From NCBI GenBank assembly GCA_002298165.1, contig DBMI01000082.1, positions 1-34,115 of the forward strand: a stretch of 34,115 nt of DNA, given 5' to 3'. Source of the DNA: Desulfarculales bacterium UBA702. GTDB lineage: Bacteria > Desulfobacterota > Syntrophobacteria > Syntrophobacterales > Syntrophobacteraceae. A program made the translations under genes and the position numbers. Shown piece after piece: positions 15,044 to 22,689 of the stretch (its first letter is position 1; each line of letters begins with the position of its first letter). The notes under the pieces were generated by a model. The model was not told where the DNA came from, made no database searches, and saw only the letters and a program-made list of their open reading frames with translations.

Positions 15044-16552
15044 ATGTTTTCACTTAATTCCCTGCAGCCGCTTTTTATATTCGAGATGGCCAACAATCAC
15101 ATGGGCCTGCCGGAGCACGGTCTTAAAATCATCAGGGAGTTCAAAAAGATCTCCACCGGGTTCCCCTTCAACTTCGCTTTCAAGCTGCAGTACCGCCAGT
15201 TGGACACCTTCATACACCCCGACTATAAGCACAGGACGGATTTCAAGTATGTGAAGCGCTTCATGGAGACCCGCCTCACCCCCGATCAGTTCAAGATGCT
15301 AAGAGACGAGATCAAGGCACAGGGATTTATAGCCGTCTGCACCCCTTTTGATGAAGAATCGGTGGGCATGATCGAGCAGCACGATTTCGACATCATCAAA
15401 ATCGCGAGTTGCTCTTTCAATGATTGGCCGCTCCTTGAAAGGATCGCCAGGGCCGAAAAACCGATTATCGCATCGACGGCGGGCATCGCCCTTCAGGAAA
15501 TCGACAAGGTGGTCAGCTTCTTCGAGCACAGGAACAAAGAGCTTGCAATCATGCATTGCGTGGCTCAGTACCCGACCCCGGCGGCCCAACTGCAGTTGAA
15601 TCAGATCGATCTCTTGAAATCCAGGTATCCCCAGGTAAGGATCGGGTATTCCACCCACGAAGCCCCGACCGAACTCGACAGCGTAAAAGTGGCTGTCGGA
15701 AAGGGAGTGACCCTTTTTGAGAAGCACGTCGGCGTGCCTGATACCGGGATCAAGCTGAACGATTACTCGGCAAGTCCCGATCAGGCCCATGAATGGCTCA
15801 ATGCGGCCTGGAGGGCTTTCGAAATTTGCGGAACATCGGGGAAGCGGGCCGATTTCAGCGAGCCTGAACTCTCGAGTCTTCGCTCACTGCAGAGGGGACT
15901 TTTCGCCAGGAAAGATTTCAAAAAAGGCGAGAGAATCCCCCATGATGCTCTGTTCTCGGCTATTCCCACCATGGATGGGCACGTTACGGCAAACGATTTG
16001 TCCAAATACACGGAAGTCCACGCCACCTGCGACATCGAGGCCAATGCGCCCCTGCTCTCGCTTAATACTTCGACTAGAAACGTCAGGGACAAGGTCTACA
16101 AGATAGTCCAGGACGTGAAGCAGCTTTTGACCAAGAGCGGCGTCACTATTCCCGCCCAGGTCGATCTCGAAATCTCCCATCACTACGGGATCGACCGGTT
16201 CTTCGAGTTTGGGCTCACGATGATGACTGTCGTAAACCGCGTCTACTGCAAAAAGCTGATCGTATTGCTCCCCGGCCAGAAACATCCCACCCAGTATCAC
16301 CAGCAAAAAGAAGAGACGTTCCATGTACTCTACGGGGATGTGGATATCGAACTTGACGGCGTGAGCAGGCTTTTGAAAACCGGTGAAACAGTCACTGTGG
16401 AAAGAGGCGTGCACCATTTCTTCGGCAGCGAGACCGGAGCGATCATCGAGGAGATTTCATCGACGCACTACGCGAATGATTCCTTCTATCTTGACCCGGC
16501 AATAGCCCGGAACGAGAACCGGAAGACACTTTTAACCTACTGGTTTAATTAA
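15044..16552 (+). CDS. NeuB-family sialic acid synthase-like protein with C-terminal cupin
   Basis: Family reaction: condensation of phosphoenolpyruvate with a sugar aldehyde to form a nonulosonate-type acid. Seen: a TIM-barrel NeuB domain (about 10-280) with IFEMANNHMGLPEHG, FAFKLQYR, ICTPFDEESV-like VCTPFDEESV, IIKIASCSFNDWPLLE, IMHCVAQYPTP, IGYSTHE and EKHV; an SAF-like segment (about 285-345, LQRGLFARKDFKKGERI); then an extra C-terminal cupin (about 385-495) with GQKHPTQYHQQKEETFHVLYG and a second metal-binding half around VERGVHHFFG. The GGGAGGA ribosome site is five bases before the ATG. No CMP-sialate synthetase or NeuC is nearby, so the product is probably not ordinary sialic acid. 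The cupin might isomerise or bind the sugar substrate. Confidence 0.88.
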   Translation: MFSLNSLQPLFIFEMANNHMGLPEHGLKIIREFKKISTGFPFNFAFKLQYRQLDTFIHPDYKHRTDFKYVKRFMETRLTPDQFKMLRDEIKAQGFIAVCTPFDEESVGMIEQHDFDIIKIASCSFNDWPLLERIARAEKPIIASTAGIALQEIDKVVSFFEHRNKELAIMHCVAQYPTPAAQLQLNQIDLLKSRYPQVRIGYSTHEAPTELDSVKVAVGKGVTLFEKHVGVPDTGIKLNDYSASPDQAHEWLNAAWRAFEICGTSGKRADFSEPELSSLRSLQRGLFARKDFKKGERIPHDALFSAIPTMDGHVTANDLSKYTEVHATCDIEANAPLLSLNTSTRNVRDKVYKIVQDVKQLLTKSGVTIPAQVDLEISHHYGIDRFFEFGLTMMTVVNRVYCKKLIVLLPGQKHPTQYHQQKEETFHVLYGDVDIELDGVSRLLKTGETVTVERGVHHFFGSETGAIIEEISSTHYANDSFYLDPAIARNENRKTLLTYWFN

Positions 16553-17169
16553 TGAAAACAATCGTCTGGGATGTGGACGACGTACTCAATGACCTAATGA
16601 GAGTCTGGTTCGAAGATTGGGCGGCCTCGCCAGGCGCAAATCGTTCCCTCGGGTATGAACAGCTCACGTCCAATCCCCCGCATCAAATTCTTGGAATAGA
16701 TCGTTCCGGGTATCTGGCATCTCTGGACGATTTCAGGCTCTCGGGAAAGGCGGCAAAGTTGTCGCCCGTTGCCGAAGTATTCGAATGGTTCTCGCTGCAT
16801 GGCGAGGCCGCACATCACGCGGCGCTCACTGCAGTGCCCTTGTGCGCCGGCCATGTTTCCGCGGACTGGGTGATGCGAAATTACGGGCAATGGATCCGGT
16901 CATTTCACACCATCCCCTCGTCCCGGCCGGGAATAGAAGCTCCGCAATATCATTCCAACAAGCAAGATTTCCTTGCCTGGTGGGGCAAAGCTGATGTTCT
17001 GGTCGACGACAACGAGGAAAACATCGAAGGTGCGCTCTCTCTTGGCATTAACGCCGTGCTTTTTCCGCGGCCGTGGAATAGTTCGACCGTGACATTGGGG
17101 GAAGCACTTCGCGAACTCACGCAAATATTGTTAAGCCCGAACAGGGGACTGGAACAGAGGTCTCATTAA
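16552..17169 (+). CDS. HAD-like hydrolase family protein
   Basis: Small protein of 205 residues with HAD features: an N-terminal DxD motif (IVWDVDDVLND, D7 and D9) and a C-terminal VLVDDNEENIEGALSLGI segment with GINAVLFPRPWN, as in 5'-nucleotidase/phosphatase-like HAD proteins. It probably acts as a phosphatase. In this place it could remove the phosphate from the product of the NeuB-like enzyme, as NANP phosphatase does in sialic acid routes; that role is an inference. The ATG overlaps the upstream stop as TAATG, so it is translationally coupled to the synthase gene. The middle section is not recognised. Confidence 0.72.
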   Translation: MKTIVWDVDDVLNDLMRVWFEDWAASPGANRSLGYEQLTSNPPHQILGIDRSGYLASLDDFRLSGKAAKLSPVAEVFEWFSLHGEAAHHAALTAVPLCAGHVSADWVMRNYGQWIRSFHTIPSSRPGIEAPQYHSNKQDFLAWWGKADVLVDDNEENIEGALSLGINAVLFPRPWNSSTVTLGEALRELTQILLSPNRGLEQRSH

Positions 17170-17171
17170 AG

Positions 17172-18971
17172 ATGATGAAGCTTTCAGATTATGTCGCACA
17201 GCGAATAGCCGAAGAGAGAGTAAAACACGTTTTCATGCTGGCGGGTGGCGGGGCCATGCACCTAGTGGACTCTTTCGGCAGGCAATCCGGTTTCGAATAC
17301 GTCTGCAACCTCCACGAACAGGCCTGCTCCATTGCGGCCGATGCCTACGGGCAGTGTACCAATAACCTTGGAGTAGCCCTTGTCACAACCGGGCCGGGCG
17401 GCACCAACGCGATTACCGGACTCGCAGGAGCATGGCTCGATTCGACTCCGTGCATGTTCATCTCGGGCCAGGTAAAGCGCGCGGACCTGATGGCGGGCCG
17501 AGGCGTCCGGCAAATGGGGTTCCAGGAACTCGACATAATCAGGATCGTTGAATCGCTCACCAAGTACGCCGTTACGGTCACCGACCCACTTTCGATAAAA
17601 TACCACATTGATAGAGCCCTGCACCTTGCACGCAGCGGCCGCCCCGGACCGGTCTGGATTGACATTCCGCTGGACGTTCAGTCGGCGGCAATCGATGAAA
17701 CAAAGCTCGAAGGCTTCACCCCGGCAGAGGACGGTTCCTGCGACGCAAAACAGCTTGAAAACAATGTGAAGGCGGCAATCGAGCTTCTAAACGGCTCACA
17801 AAGACCGGTTTTTCTGGTTGGAAACGGTGTCAGGCTCGCAAAGGCCATCGACGAAGTGAATCATCTTCTCGATGCCCTTCAGGTACCTGTCCTTACCACC
17901 TGGAAAACGGCGGACTTTCTTCCCGAGGACCATCCGCTCTATGTCGGAAGACCTGGGTCGATAGGGCAGCGGGCGGCAAATTTCGCCCAGCAGAATGCCG
18001 ATTTTATCCTTATCGTGGGAGCGCGCCTGGATCTGGGACAAACGGCCTATAACCATCAAAACTTCGCCCCCGCGGCCAGGAAGGTGATAATCGACGTCGA
18101 TACGGCCGAAATCGGGAAACTGGACATTAAAGTCGATATTCCCATCCGCGCCGGTGCAAAAGAAGCCATCGGGGAGTTCATCCGTCAGGCGGGAAGTATT
18201 GCCCGAAAAGACCGTTCAGGCTGGTGGGATCGCTGCAGGCAATGGAAAAGAAAATACCCGGTCATTCTCCCCGAGTACTGGAACGAGCGCGAAGGTGTCA
18301 GCACCTATGTACTGGTCGATGTGCTATCCGACGAAATGAATTGCGATGACCTGCTTGTTCCGGGCAGTTCGGGAACATGCAGCGAGGTTACCATGCAGGC
18401 GTTTCGGGTTAAGCCCGGCATGAGAATTTTCAACACGCAGGGCCTGGGATCAATGGGATTCGGGATTTCGGCAAGCATCGGGGGCTGCCTGGCCTCCGGC
18501 CGGAAGCGCACCGTCTGCATAGATGGAGACGGGGGATTCCAGATGAATATCCAGGAACTAGAAACCATCCGGCGTCTGAATCTTCCCATAAAGTTCTTCG
18601 TCCTGAACAATCGCGGTTATGCCTCGATTCAGGCAACTCAAAGGAACTACTTCGACGGCTTCTTCGTCGGGAGCAACAAGGAAAGCGGCATGACGCTTCC
18701 GGACATCCGAAGGGTCGCCAAGGCTTTCGGGGTTAAGGCTGAAATTATTGAAAACCACGAGAACATCAGGGAAAAAGTGCGGGAAATCCTGAGCGCGGAT
18801 GGCCCTCTGGTTTGCGAGGTGATGGTTTCACCAAACCAGGCGACGGCCCCCAGGGTTTCATCGGCCAAAAACGAAGACGGCACGATGTCTTCCAGGCCCA
18901 TGGAAGATATGTGGCCTTTTCTGGACCGCGAAGAGCTTGCCGGGAATATGCTTATTTCGGCGCGGGAATAG
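17172..18971 (+). CDS. Thiamine diphosphate-dependent enzyme (IlvB/YerE-like)
   Basis: A 599-residue TPP enzyme of the acetolactate synthase type. Seen: catalytic Glu E49 in NLHEQACSIAADAYG, VTTGPGGTNAITG, the central domain (about 190-340), and the TPP/Mg motif GDGGFQMN (452-459) with NN at 479-480 and GYASI. In branched amino acid synthesis such enzymes join two pyruvates. In sugar loci the relative YerE transfers an acetyl unit from pyruvate to C4 of CDP-4-keto-3,6-dideoxyglucose to make yersiniose. Because rfbFGH lie immediately upstream and no ilv genes are present, the YerE-like role is the better inference. It sits two bases after the HAD gene stop. An alternative is a decarboxylase acting on another keto acid of the pathway. 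Confidence 0.88.
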   Translation: MMKLSDYVAQRIAEERVKHVFMLAGGGAMHLVDSFGRQSGFEYVCNLHEQACSIAADAYGQCTNNLGVALVTTGPGGTNAITGLAGAWLDSTPCMFISGQVKRADLMAGRGVRQMGFQELDIIRIVESLTKYAVTVTDPLSIKYHIDRALHLARSGRPGPVWIDIPLDVQSAAIDETKLEGFTPAEDGSCDAKQLENNVKAAIELLNGSQRPVFLVGNGVRLAKAIDEVNHLLDALQVPVLTTWKTADFLPEDHPLYVGRPGSIGQRAANFAQQNADFILIVGARLDLGQTAYNHQNFAPAARKVIIDVDTAEIGKLDIKVDIPIRAGAKEAIGEFIRQAGSIARKDRSGWWDRCRQWKRKYPVILPEYWNEREGVSTYVLVDVLSDEMNCDDLLVPGSSGTCSEVTMQAFRVKPGMRIFNTQGLGSMGFGISASIGGCLASGRKRTVCIDGDGGFQMNIQELETIRRLNLPIKFFVLNNRGYASIQATQRNYFDGFFVGSNKESGMTLPDIRRVAKAFGVKAEIIENHENIREKVREILSADGPLVCEVMVSPNQATAPRVSSAKNEDGTMSSRPMEDMWPFLDREELAGNMLISARE

Positions 18972-18992
18972 CTGGATAAGGTGGAAAAGCCC

Positions 18993-19538
18993 ATGGCGGC
19001 AAAATGCGATCATCTTAAACTTGAAACTTCCGTCGCAACACTTGTGGAGGCGGTCCCTAACCCATCACTGGGTTTGCCCGACAGCATATTTTATTACATC
19101 AGCCGGACGACTCCCCTCGTTAATGTCGATCTGCTGATAAAAGACGAAAATGGGCGGACGCTACTGGCATGGAGAGATGACCTTTATGCCGGGACGGGAT
19201 GGCATGTACCCGGCGGGATCGTACGATTCAAGGAAAGGCTTGAAACCAGGGTTGAAAAAGTGGCCGAGACCGAAATAGGGACATCCGTCAGGTTTGACCC
19301 CGCTCCGATTGCGCTAAACCAGGTTATTCTCGAGGATCGCCAAATCCGGGGGCATTTCATCTCGATTCTTTACAGGTGTTTTCTACCCGGAACATTCCGA
19401 CCAAAAAACCGGGGGCTTTCCCCGGAAGATGCCGGATACCTTGCCTGGCATGAGCGCTGCCCGGCGAACCTTCTTGAGGTTCAGGAAATTTACAGGGGAC
19501 ATATAGACGAGATGACAAAATTGAATAATCAGCTTTGA
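18993..19538 (+). CDS. Nudix-like hydrolase with degenerate Nudix box
   Basis: About 181 residues. The family removes nucleoside diphosphate-linked groups; GDP-mannose mannosyl hydrolase-like members live in sugar loci. Seen: PLVNVDLLIKDENGRTLLAWRDD, WHVPGGIVRFKERLETRV and a degenerate Nudix box. After GGIVRFKE, where REUxEExGU is expected, the sequence is KVAETEIG, so the metal-binding pattern is incomplete, as in GDP-mannose mannosyl hydrolases that lack one box glutamate. LEDRQIRGHFISILYRCF also fits Gmm-like proteins. ATG 18993 is preferred because AAGGTGG lies eight bases upstream; a GTG at 18981 is part of that site. It could also be a binding protein rather than an active hydrolase. 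Confidence 0.77.
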   Translation: MAAKCDHLKLETSVATLVEAVPNPSLGLPDSIFYYISRTTPLVNVDLLIKDENGRTLLAWRDDLYAGTGWHVPGGIVRFKERLETRVEKVAETEIGTSVRFDPAPIALNQVILEDRQIRGHFISILYRCFLPGTFRPKNRGLSPEDAGYLAWHERCPANLLEVQEIYRGHIDEMTKLNNQL

Positions 19539-19595
19539 TCCCGATTCATGGGGCATTCGAAAAGAACTCTACTTCCTTCCAAGGGTAAAAAGATC

Positions 19596-20684
19596 ATGCA
19601 AACCGTTAATTCGCAGGACGAGCAGTGCAAAAGGAGTATTCTCCAGAAGGAGAAGCCCTACGTCTACGAAAAAGTAATGAAGTTTGACGAAAAAATCCGG
19701 CGCGGCGAGAGCATCGCAATCATTCAGCTCCAGTACAACTATGCATGCAATATGACCTGCCGGCACTGCTCGATAAAGGTCCTGCAGGATCAGAAAAACG
19801 GAACCCGGCGCAAGATGACCCCCGATGCGGTAAGAGAGCTGGCACGTCAAGCCGATGAACTGGGGCTTGCCCGCTTCGAGATCAACGGCGGGGAGCCTTT
19901 CGTCAATAAAGACTACGATGAAATCGTAAAGGCAATTGACCCGCAAAAGTTCTACATCAACAGCGTAACAAACGGCTGGCTGCTGGATGACAAGCGCGCA
20001 AAGCACCTCAAGGACTTGGGCGTGGACCGTATCCAGGTCAGTGTCGATAACCTCAATCCTGAAGAGCACGACCATTTTCGCTGTCGAAAAGGTGCCCATG
20101 CCAGGGCGCTACGGGCAGTGGAAGCATCGCGCAAAGCAGGACTTGCAGTATTTGTTAGTACGGTTGTCACAAAACAGCGGCTCTATAGCCCTGAGTTTAT
20201 GGAATTTATTAATTATTTCAACGACAGGGACATCGGTGTTTTCCTTACCTTTGCCAAGCCCGTGGGTGCATGGCAGGGCCAGTACGACATGCTGGTAAAC
20301 GATGAGGACCTGGCTTACGTACGGCAACTGGAAACCCGGCATAAAATATTCAGCCATCTTACAGCAGCCTACGGACTCGACCTTGGATGCACGTCCGTCA
20401 AGGCGATGGTGTGTGTTACCCAGTACGGAGACGTGATGCCCTGCCAGTATATTTTTATCTCCCTTGGCAACATCTTCAAGCAGCCTTTAAAGGAGATCAT
20501 TCAAAACGGCTTGAGCATCAAGTGGTTTGGCGAACACCTCAATAACTGTCCGATAGCTCATGACAGAAACTTCATTGACAATGTGATTGCCGCTCGCGTC
20601 TACGACAGGAAGCTGCCTGTTCCGTACAGGGAAGTCTTTACGGAGGAAGACAGGACGAAAACTCCGTTTAACCTGTCGTTATAG
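19596..20684 (+). CDS. Radical SAM protein (SPASM-like C-terminus), copy 1
   Basis: Radical SAM enzyme of 362 residues. The 4Fe-4S cluster motif is CNMTCRHC (C51, C55, C58 from ATG 19596), followed by EINGGEPFV (GGE motif) and VTNGWLLDD and QVSVDNLNP strands of the barrel. The C-terminal part has extra cysteines (LGCTSVKAMVCVTQYGDVMPCQY, LGNIF, then NNCPI), a SPASM- or twitch-like arrangement for auxiliary clusters. The substrate is unknown; such proteins in glycan loci may oxidise, epimerise or otherwise modify sugars. ATG 19596 has AAGGG about ten bases upstream; the frame could start at 19548, which has no ribosome site. The gene sits between the Nudix gene and another SPASM radical SAM gene. 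Confidence 0.88.
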   Translation: MQTVNSQDEQCKRSILQKEKPYVYEKVMKFDEKIRRGESIAIIQLQYNYACNMTCRHCSIKVLQDQKNGTRRKMTPDAVRELARQADELGLARFEINGGEPFVNKDYDEIVKAIDPQKFYINSVTNGWLLDDKRAKHLKDLGVDRIQVSVDNLNPEEHDHFRCRKGAHARALRAVEASRKAGLAVFVSTVVTKQRLYSPEFMEFINYFNDRDIGVFLTFAKPVGAWQGQYDMLVNDEDLAYVRQLETRHKIFSHLTAAYGLDLGCTSVKAMVCVTQYGDVMPCQYIFISLGNIFKQPLKEIIQNGLSIKWFGEHLNNCPIAHDRNFIDNVIAARVYDRKLPVPYREVFTEEDRTKTPFNLSL

Positions 20685-20713
20685 CTTTCAAAAACTGGAG
20701 GATCGCTCGACAG

Positions 20714-21727
20714 ATGAAAGCGAAAATAGTTTCCGGCAATGCTCCTGGTGGCGCAAGGACCCGACTGGCGGATGTACTGCCGCTCAGGACACCCTTTGTG
20801 GTGCAGGTATTTCCGATTTACGCATGCAATTTCACCTGCGAGTATTGCTTTCATGCCATTCCGGTCAAAGAGCGGGGGTTCGTTTCCAACTGGCCGGTGA
20901 TGAAATACGATCTCTACAAAAAGTGCATCGACGAGCTGGCCCAGTTTGGAGATCAGTTAAAGGTGCTGCGCTTTGTCGGAATGGGCGAACCCCTACTGCA
21001 CAAAAATATCGCGGAGATGATCGGATATGCGGTTTCAACCAATGTTGCCCTCCGGGTGGAACTGCTCACCAATGGTTCGCTCCTCACAAATCGAATGTCG
21101 GATGCCCTCATTGCCGCCGGGCTTTCCCGCATGGTCATATCCCTGCAGGGCGTATCAAGCGAGAAATATCGGCGGATAAGCAAAGTGGATATCGATTTCG
21201 AAAAATTCGTCTCCAATATCGAATACTTCTACAACCACAAGACCGACACACATGTCTACATCAAGATAGTTGATATTGCCCTGGATGAAAAAGATACCGA
21301 GCAGAAATTCTATGACACCTTTGGCGATATCTGCGACTCAATCGCAGTCGAAACCGCCGTGCCGATCATGCCTGGAGTTGACTACGAAAAAGTCCTGAAA
21401 AATCCCGGAAGCAGGACACAATTTGGGTTGCCGGTTGCGCCGATCCAGGTCTGCCCACAACCTTTCTTTACCATGCAGATAAATCCTGATGGAAAAGTAG
21501 TGCCCTGCTATCAGATTACTTATCCGGGGATCATGGGCGATGCGAACCATCAGACGATGCAGGAAATCTGGCATGGAGAAGGTTATCGCGCCTTTCGACA
21601 GGCCATGCTGAACGGAAGGGACAAGGTATGCGATGTATGCTCTCAGTGTAATTTCATCAAATACCGTCTGTTCCCGGAAGACGATTTGCAGGATGCCGCG
21701 CAGCGTCTGAAAGGCGTATATCAATGA
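20714..21727 (+). CDS. Radical SAM/SPASM domain protein, copy 2
   Basis: Radical SAM enzyme of 337 residues, clearly different from its upstream neighbour. Seen: CNFTCEYC (C38, C42, C45), FVGMGEPLLH (variant GGE motif), LLTNGSLL, VISLQGVSSEKY and a full SPASM tail: CPQPFFTMQINPDGKVVPCYQ, GDANHQTMQEIWHGEGYRAFRQAML and CDVCSQC. The SPASM cysteines should bind auxiliary 4Fe-4S clusters. Members of this group act on peptides or on sugars (for example aminoglycoside epimerases); here the glycan context favours a sugar or a carrier-linked substrate, which is an inference. GGAGG lies 12 bases before the ATG, a long spacing. The stop overlaps the next start as ATGA. Confidence 0.9.
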   Translation: MKAKIVSGNAPGGARTRLADVLPLRTPFVVQVFPIYACNFTCEYCFHAIPVKERGFVSNWPVMKYDLYKKCIDELAQFGDQLKVLRFVGMGEPLLHKNIAEMIGYAVSTNVALRVELLTNGSLLTNRMSDALIAAGLSRMVISLQGVSSEKYRRISKVDIDFEKFVSNIEYFYNHKTDTHVYIKIVDIALDEKDTEQKFYDTFGDICDSIAVETAVPIMPGVDYEKVLKNPGSRTQFGLPVAPIQVCPQPFFTMQINPDGKVVPCYQITYPGIMGDANHQTMQEIWHGEGYRAFRQAMLNGRDKVCDVCSQCNFIKYRLFPEDDLQDAAQRLKGVYQ

Positions 21728-22689
21728 AAATCGCAATCATGGGCGCCACGTCTCATATCGCCAAGGGTCTGGTCTACAGGTTTCTGAAGGGCCGCAAAGA
21801 TCACCTGTACCTGTTTGTGAGGTCCGCCGAAAAAATCGAGTCATTCCTGGAAGCAACGGGCACACGCGGCAGCGGCAACTACTCAGTTTGCGCGGACTAC
21901 CGCGAGTTCCCATCCTTTTCCTATGATGCCATCATAAATTGTGTCGGAGTGGAAACACGCAACAAGGATAACTGTGATTTCACCAGGTATTTTACGGTTA
22001 CGGAAACCTTCGACAATTTGGCAATCGGCTACCTGAAAGATATAAATCCTTCCGCGCTCTACATAAGCTTCAGCAGCGGAGCGGTCTATGGAAAGGGATT
22101 TTCGAACCCGGCGGATGAGTCTTCCGAAAATCGAGTCCTGGTGAATGGTGTCGTTCCCGAGGATTTCTACGGGATAGTGCGGTTAAATGCCGAGGCAAAA
22201 CATCGGGCCTACCAGGATTTGAGAATAGTCGATCTGCGAATCTTTTCCTATTTCAGCAGATACATAAATCTGAGCGACGGCTATTTCATCACGGATGTAA
22301 TGCAGGCAATTCTGCACGGCAAAACACTTATTACCGACAGCACCAACATTGTTCGCGACTACCTCCACCCCCAGGATCTCTTCTCGATGATCGTAAAGTG
22401 CATCGAGGCAGGCAAAATCAACCAGGCAATTGACGTCAGCAGTTCCCGCCCGGCGGCAAAGCAGGAAATTCTTGATTATTTCGCATCGTCATACGGCCTG
22501 GAGTATCAAAGGCAGGACTTCTCTGAGAACCGCAGCGCCACCGGCGCAAAAACCAACTATTTCTCGACCTGCGATCGTGCCTCCGGATTAGGCTACATAC
22601 CCCGATTCAGTTCGATGGATACAATCAGGGAAGAGGCGGGCTCCATTTTGTCTCAAAAAGTCGAATTCGCAAAGGGAGCATTACACTAG
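21724..22689 (+). CDS. NAD-dependent epimerase/dehydratase family protein (variant active site)
   Basis: Extended SDR of 321 residues. Seen: N-terminal nucleotide motif IMGATSHIAKGLVY, DAIINCVGVE, ISFSSGAVYG (Ser/Thr site S117/S118), and LIFSYFSRY-like DLRIFSYFSRY with VRDYLHPQDLFSMI for substrate and domain closure. The catalytic YxxxK is changed to YGIVR (Y149, R153); the DNA reads CGG at this codon, so it is a true Arg. The product may be a keto-sugar reductase such as YerF, which reduces the acetyl branch after YerE, or an inactive or altered enzyme. It is coupled to the upstream radical SAM gene by an ATGA overlap and ends just one base before the GT2 start. Confidence 0.82.
   Translation: MKIAIMGATSHIAKGLVYRFLKGRKDHLYLFVRSAEKIESFLEATGTRGSGNYSVCADYREFPSFSYDAIINCVGVETRNKDNCDFTRYFTVTETFDNLAIGYLKDINPSALYISFSSGAVYGKGFSNPADESSENRVLVNGVVPEDFYGIVRLNAEAKHRAYQDLRIVDLRIFSYFSRYINLSDGYFITDVMQAILHGKTLITDSTNIVRDYLHPQDLFSMIVKCIEAGKINQAIDVSSSRPAAKQEILDYFASSYGLEYQRQDFSENRSATGAKTNYFSTCDRASGLGYIPRFSSMDTIREEAGSILSQKVEFAKGALH

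Noticed and set aside
15884..16417. 177-codon minus-strand frame
   Set aside because: Antisense to the cupin end of the NeuB-like gene; no ribosome site or domain.
19569..20099. 176-codon minus-strand frame with hydrophobic stretches
   Set aside because: Antisense to the first radical SAM gene; the hydrophobic look comes from the opposite-strand codons.
20587..21273. 228-codon plus-strand frame
   Set aside because: It overlaps the second SPASM radical SAM gene, whose product has clear motifs. The 228-residue reading has no domain and a strange composition.
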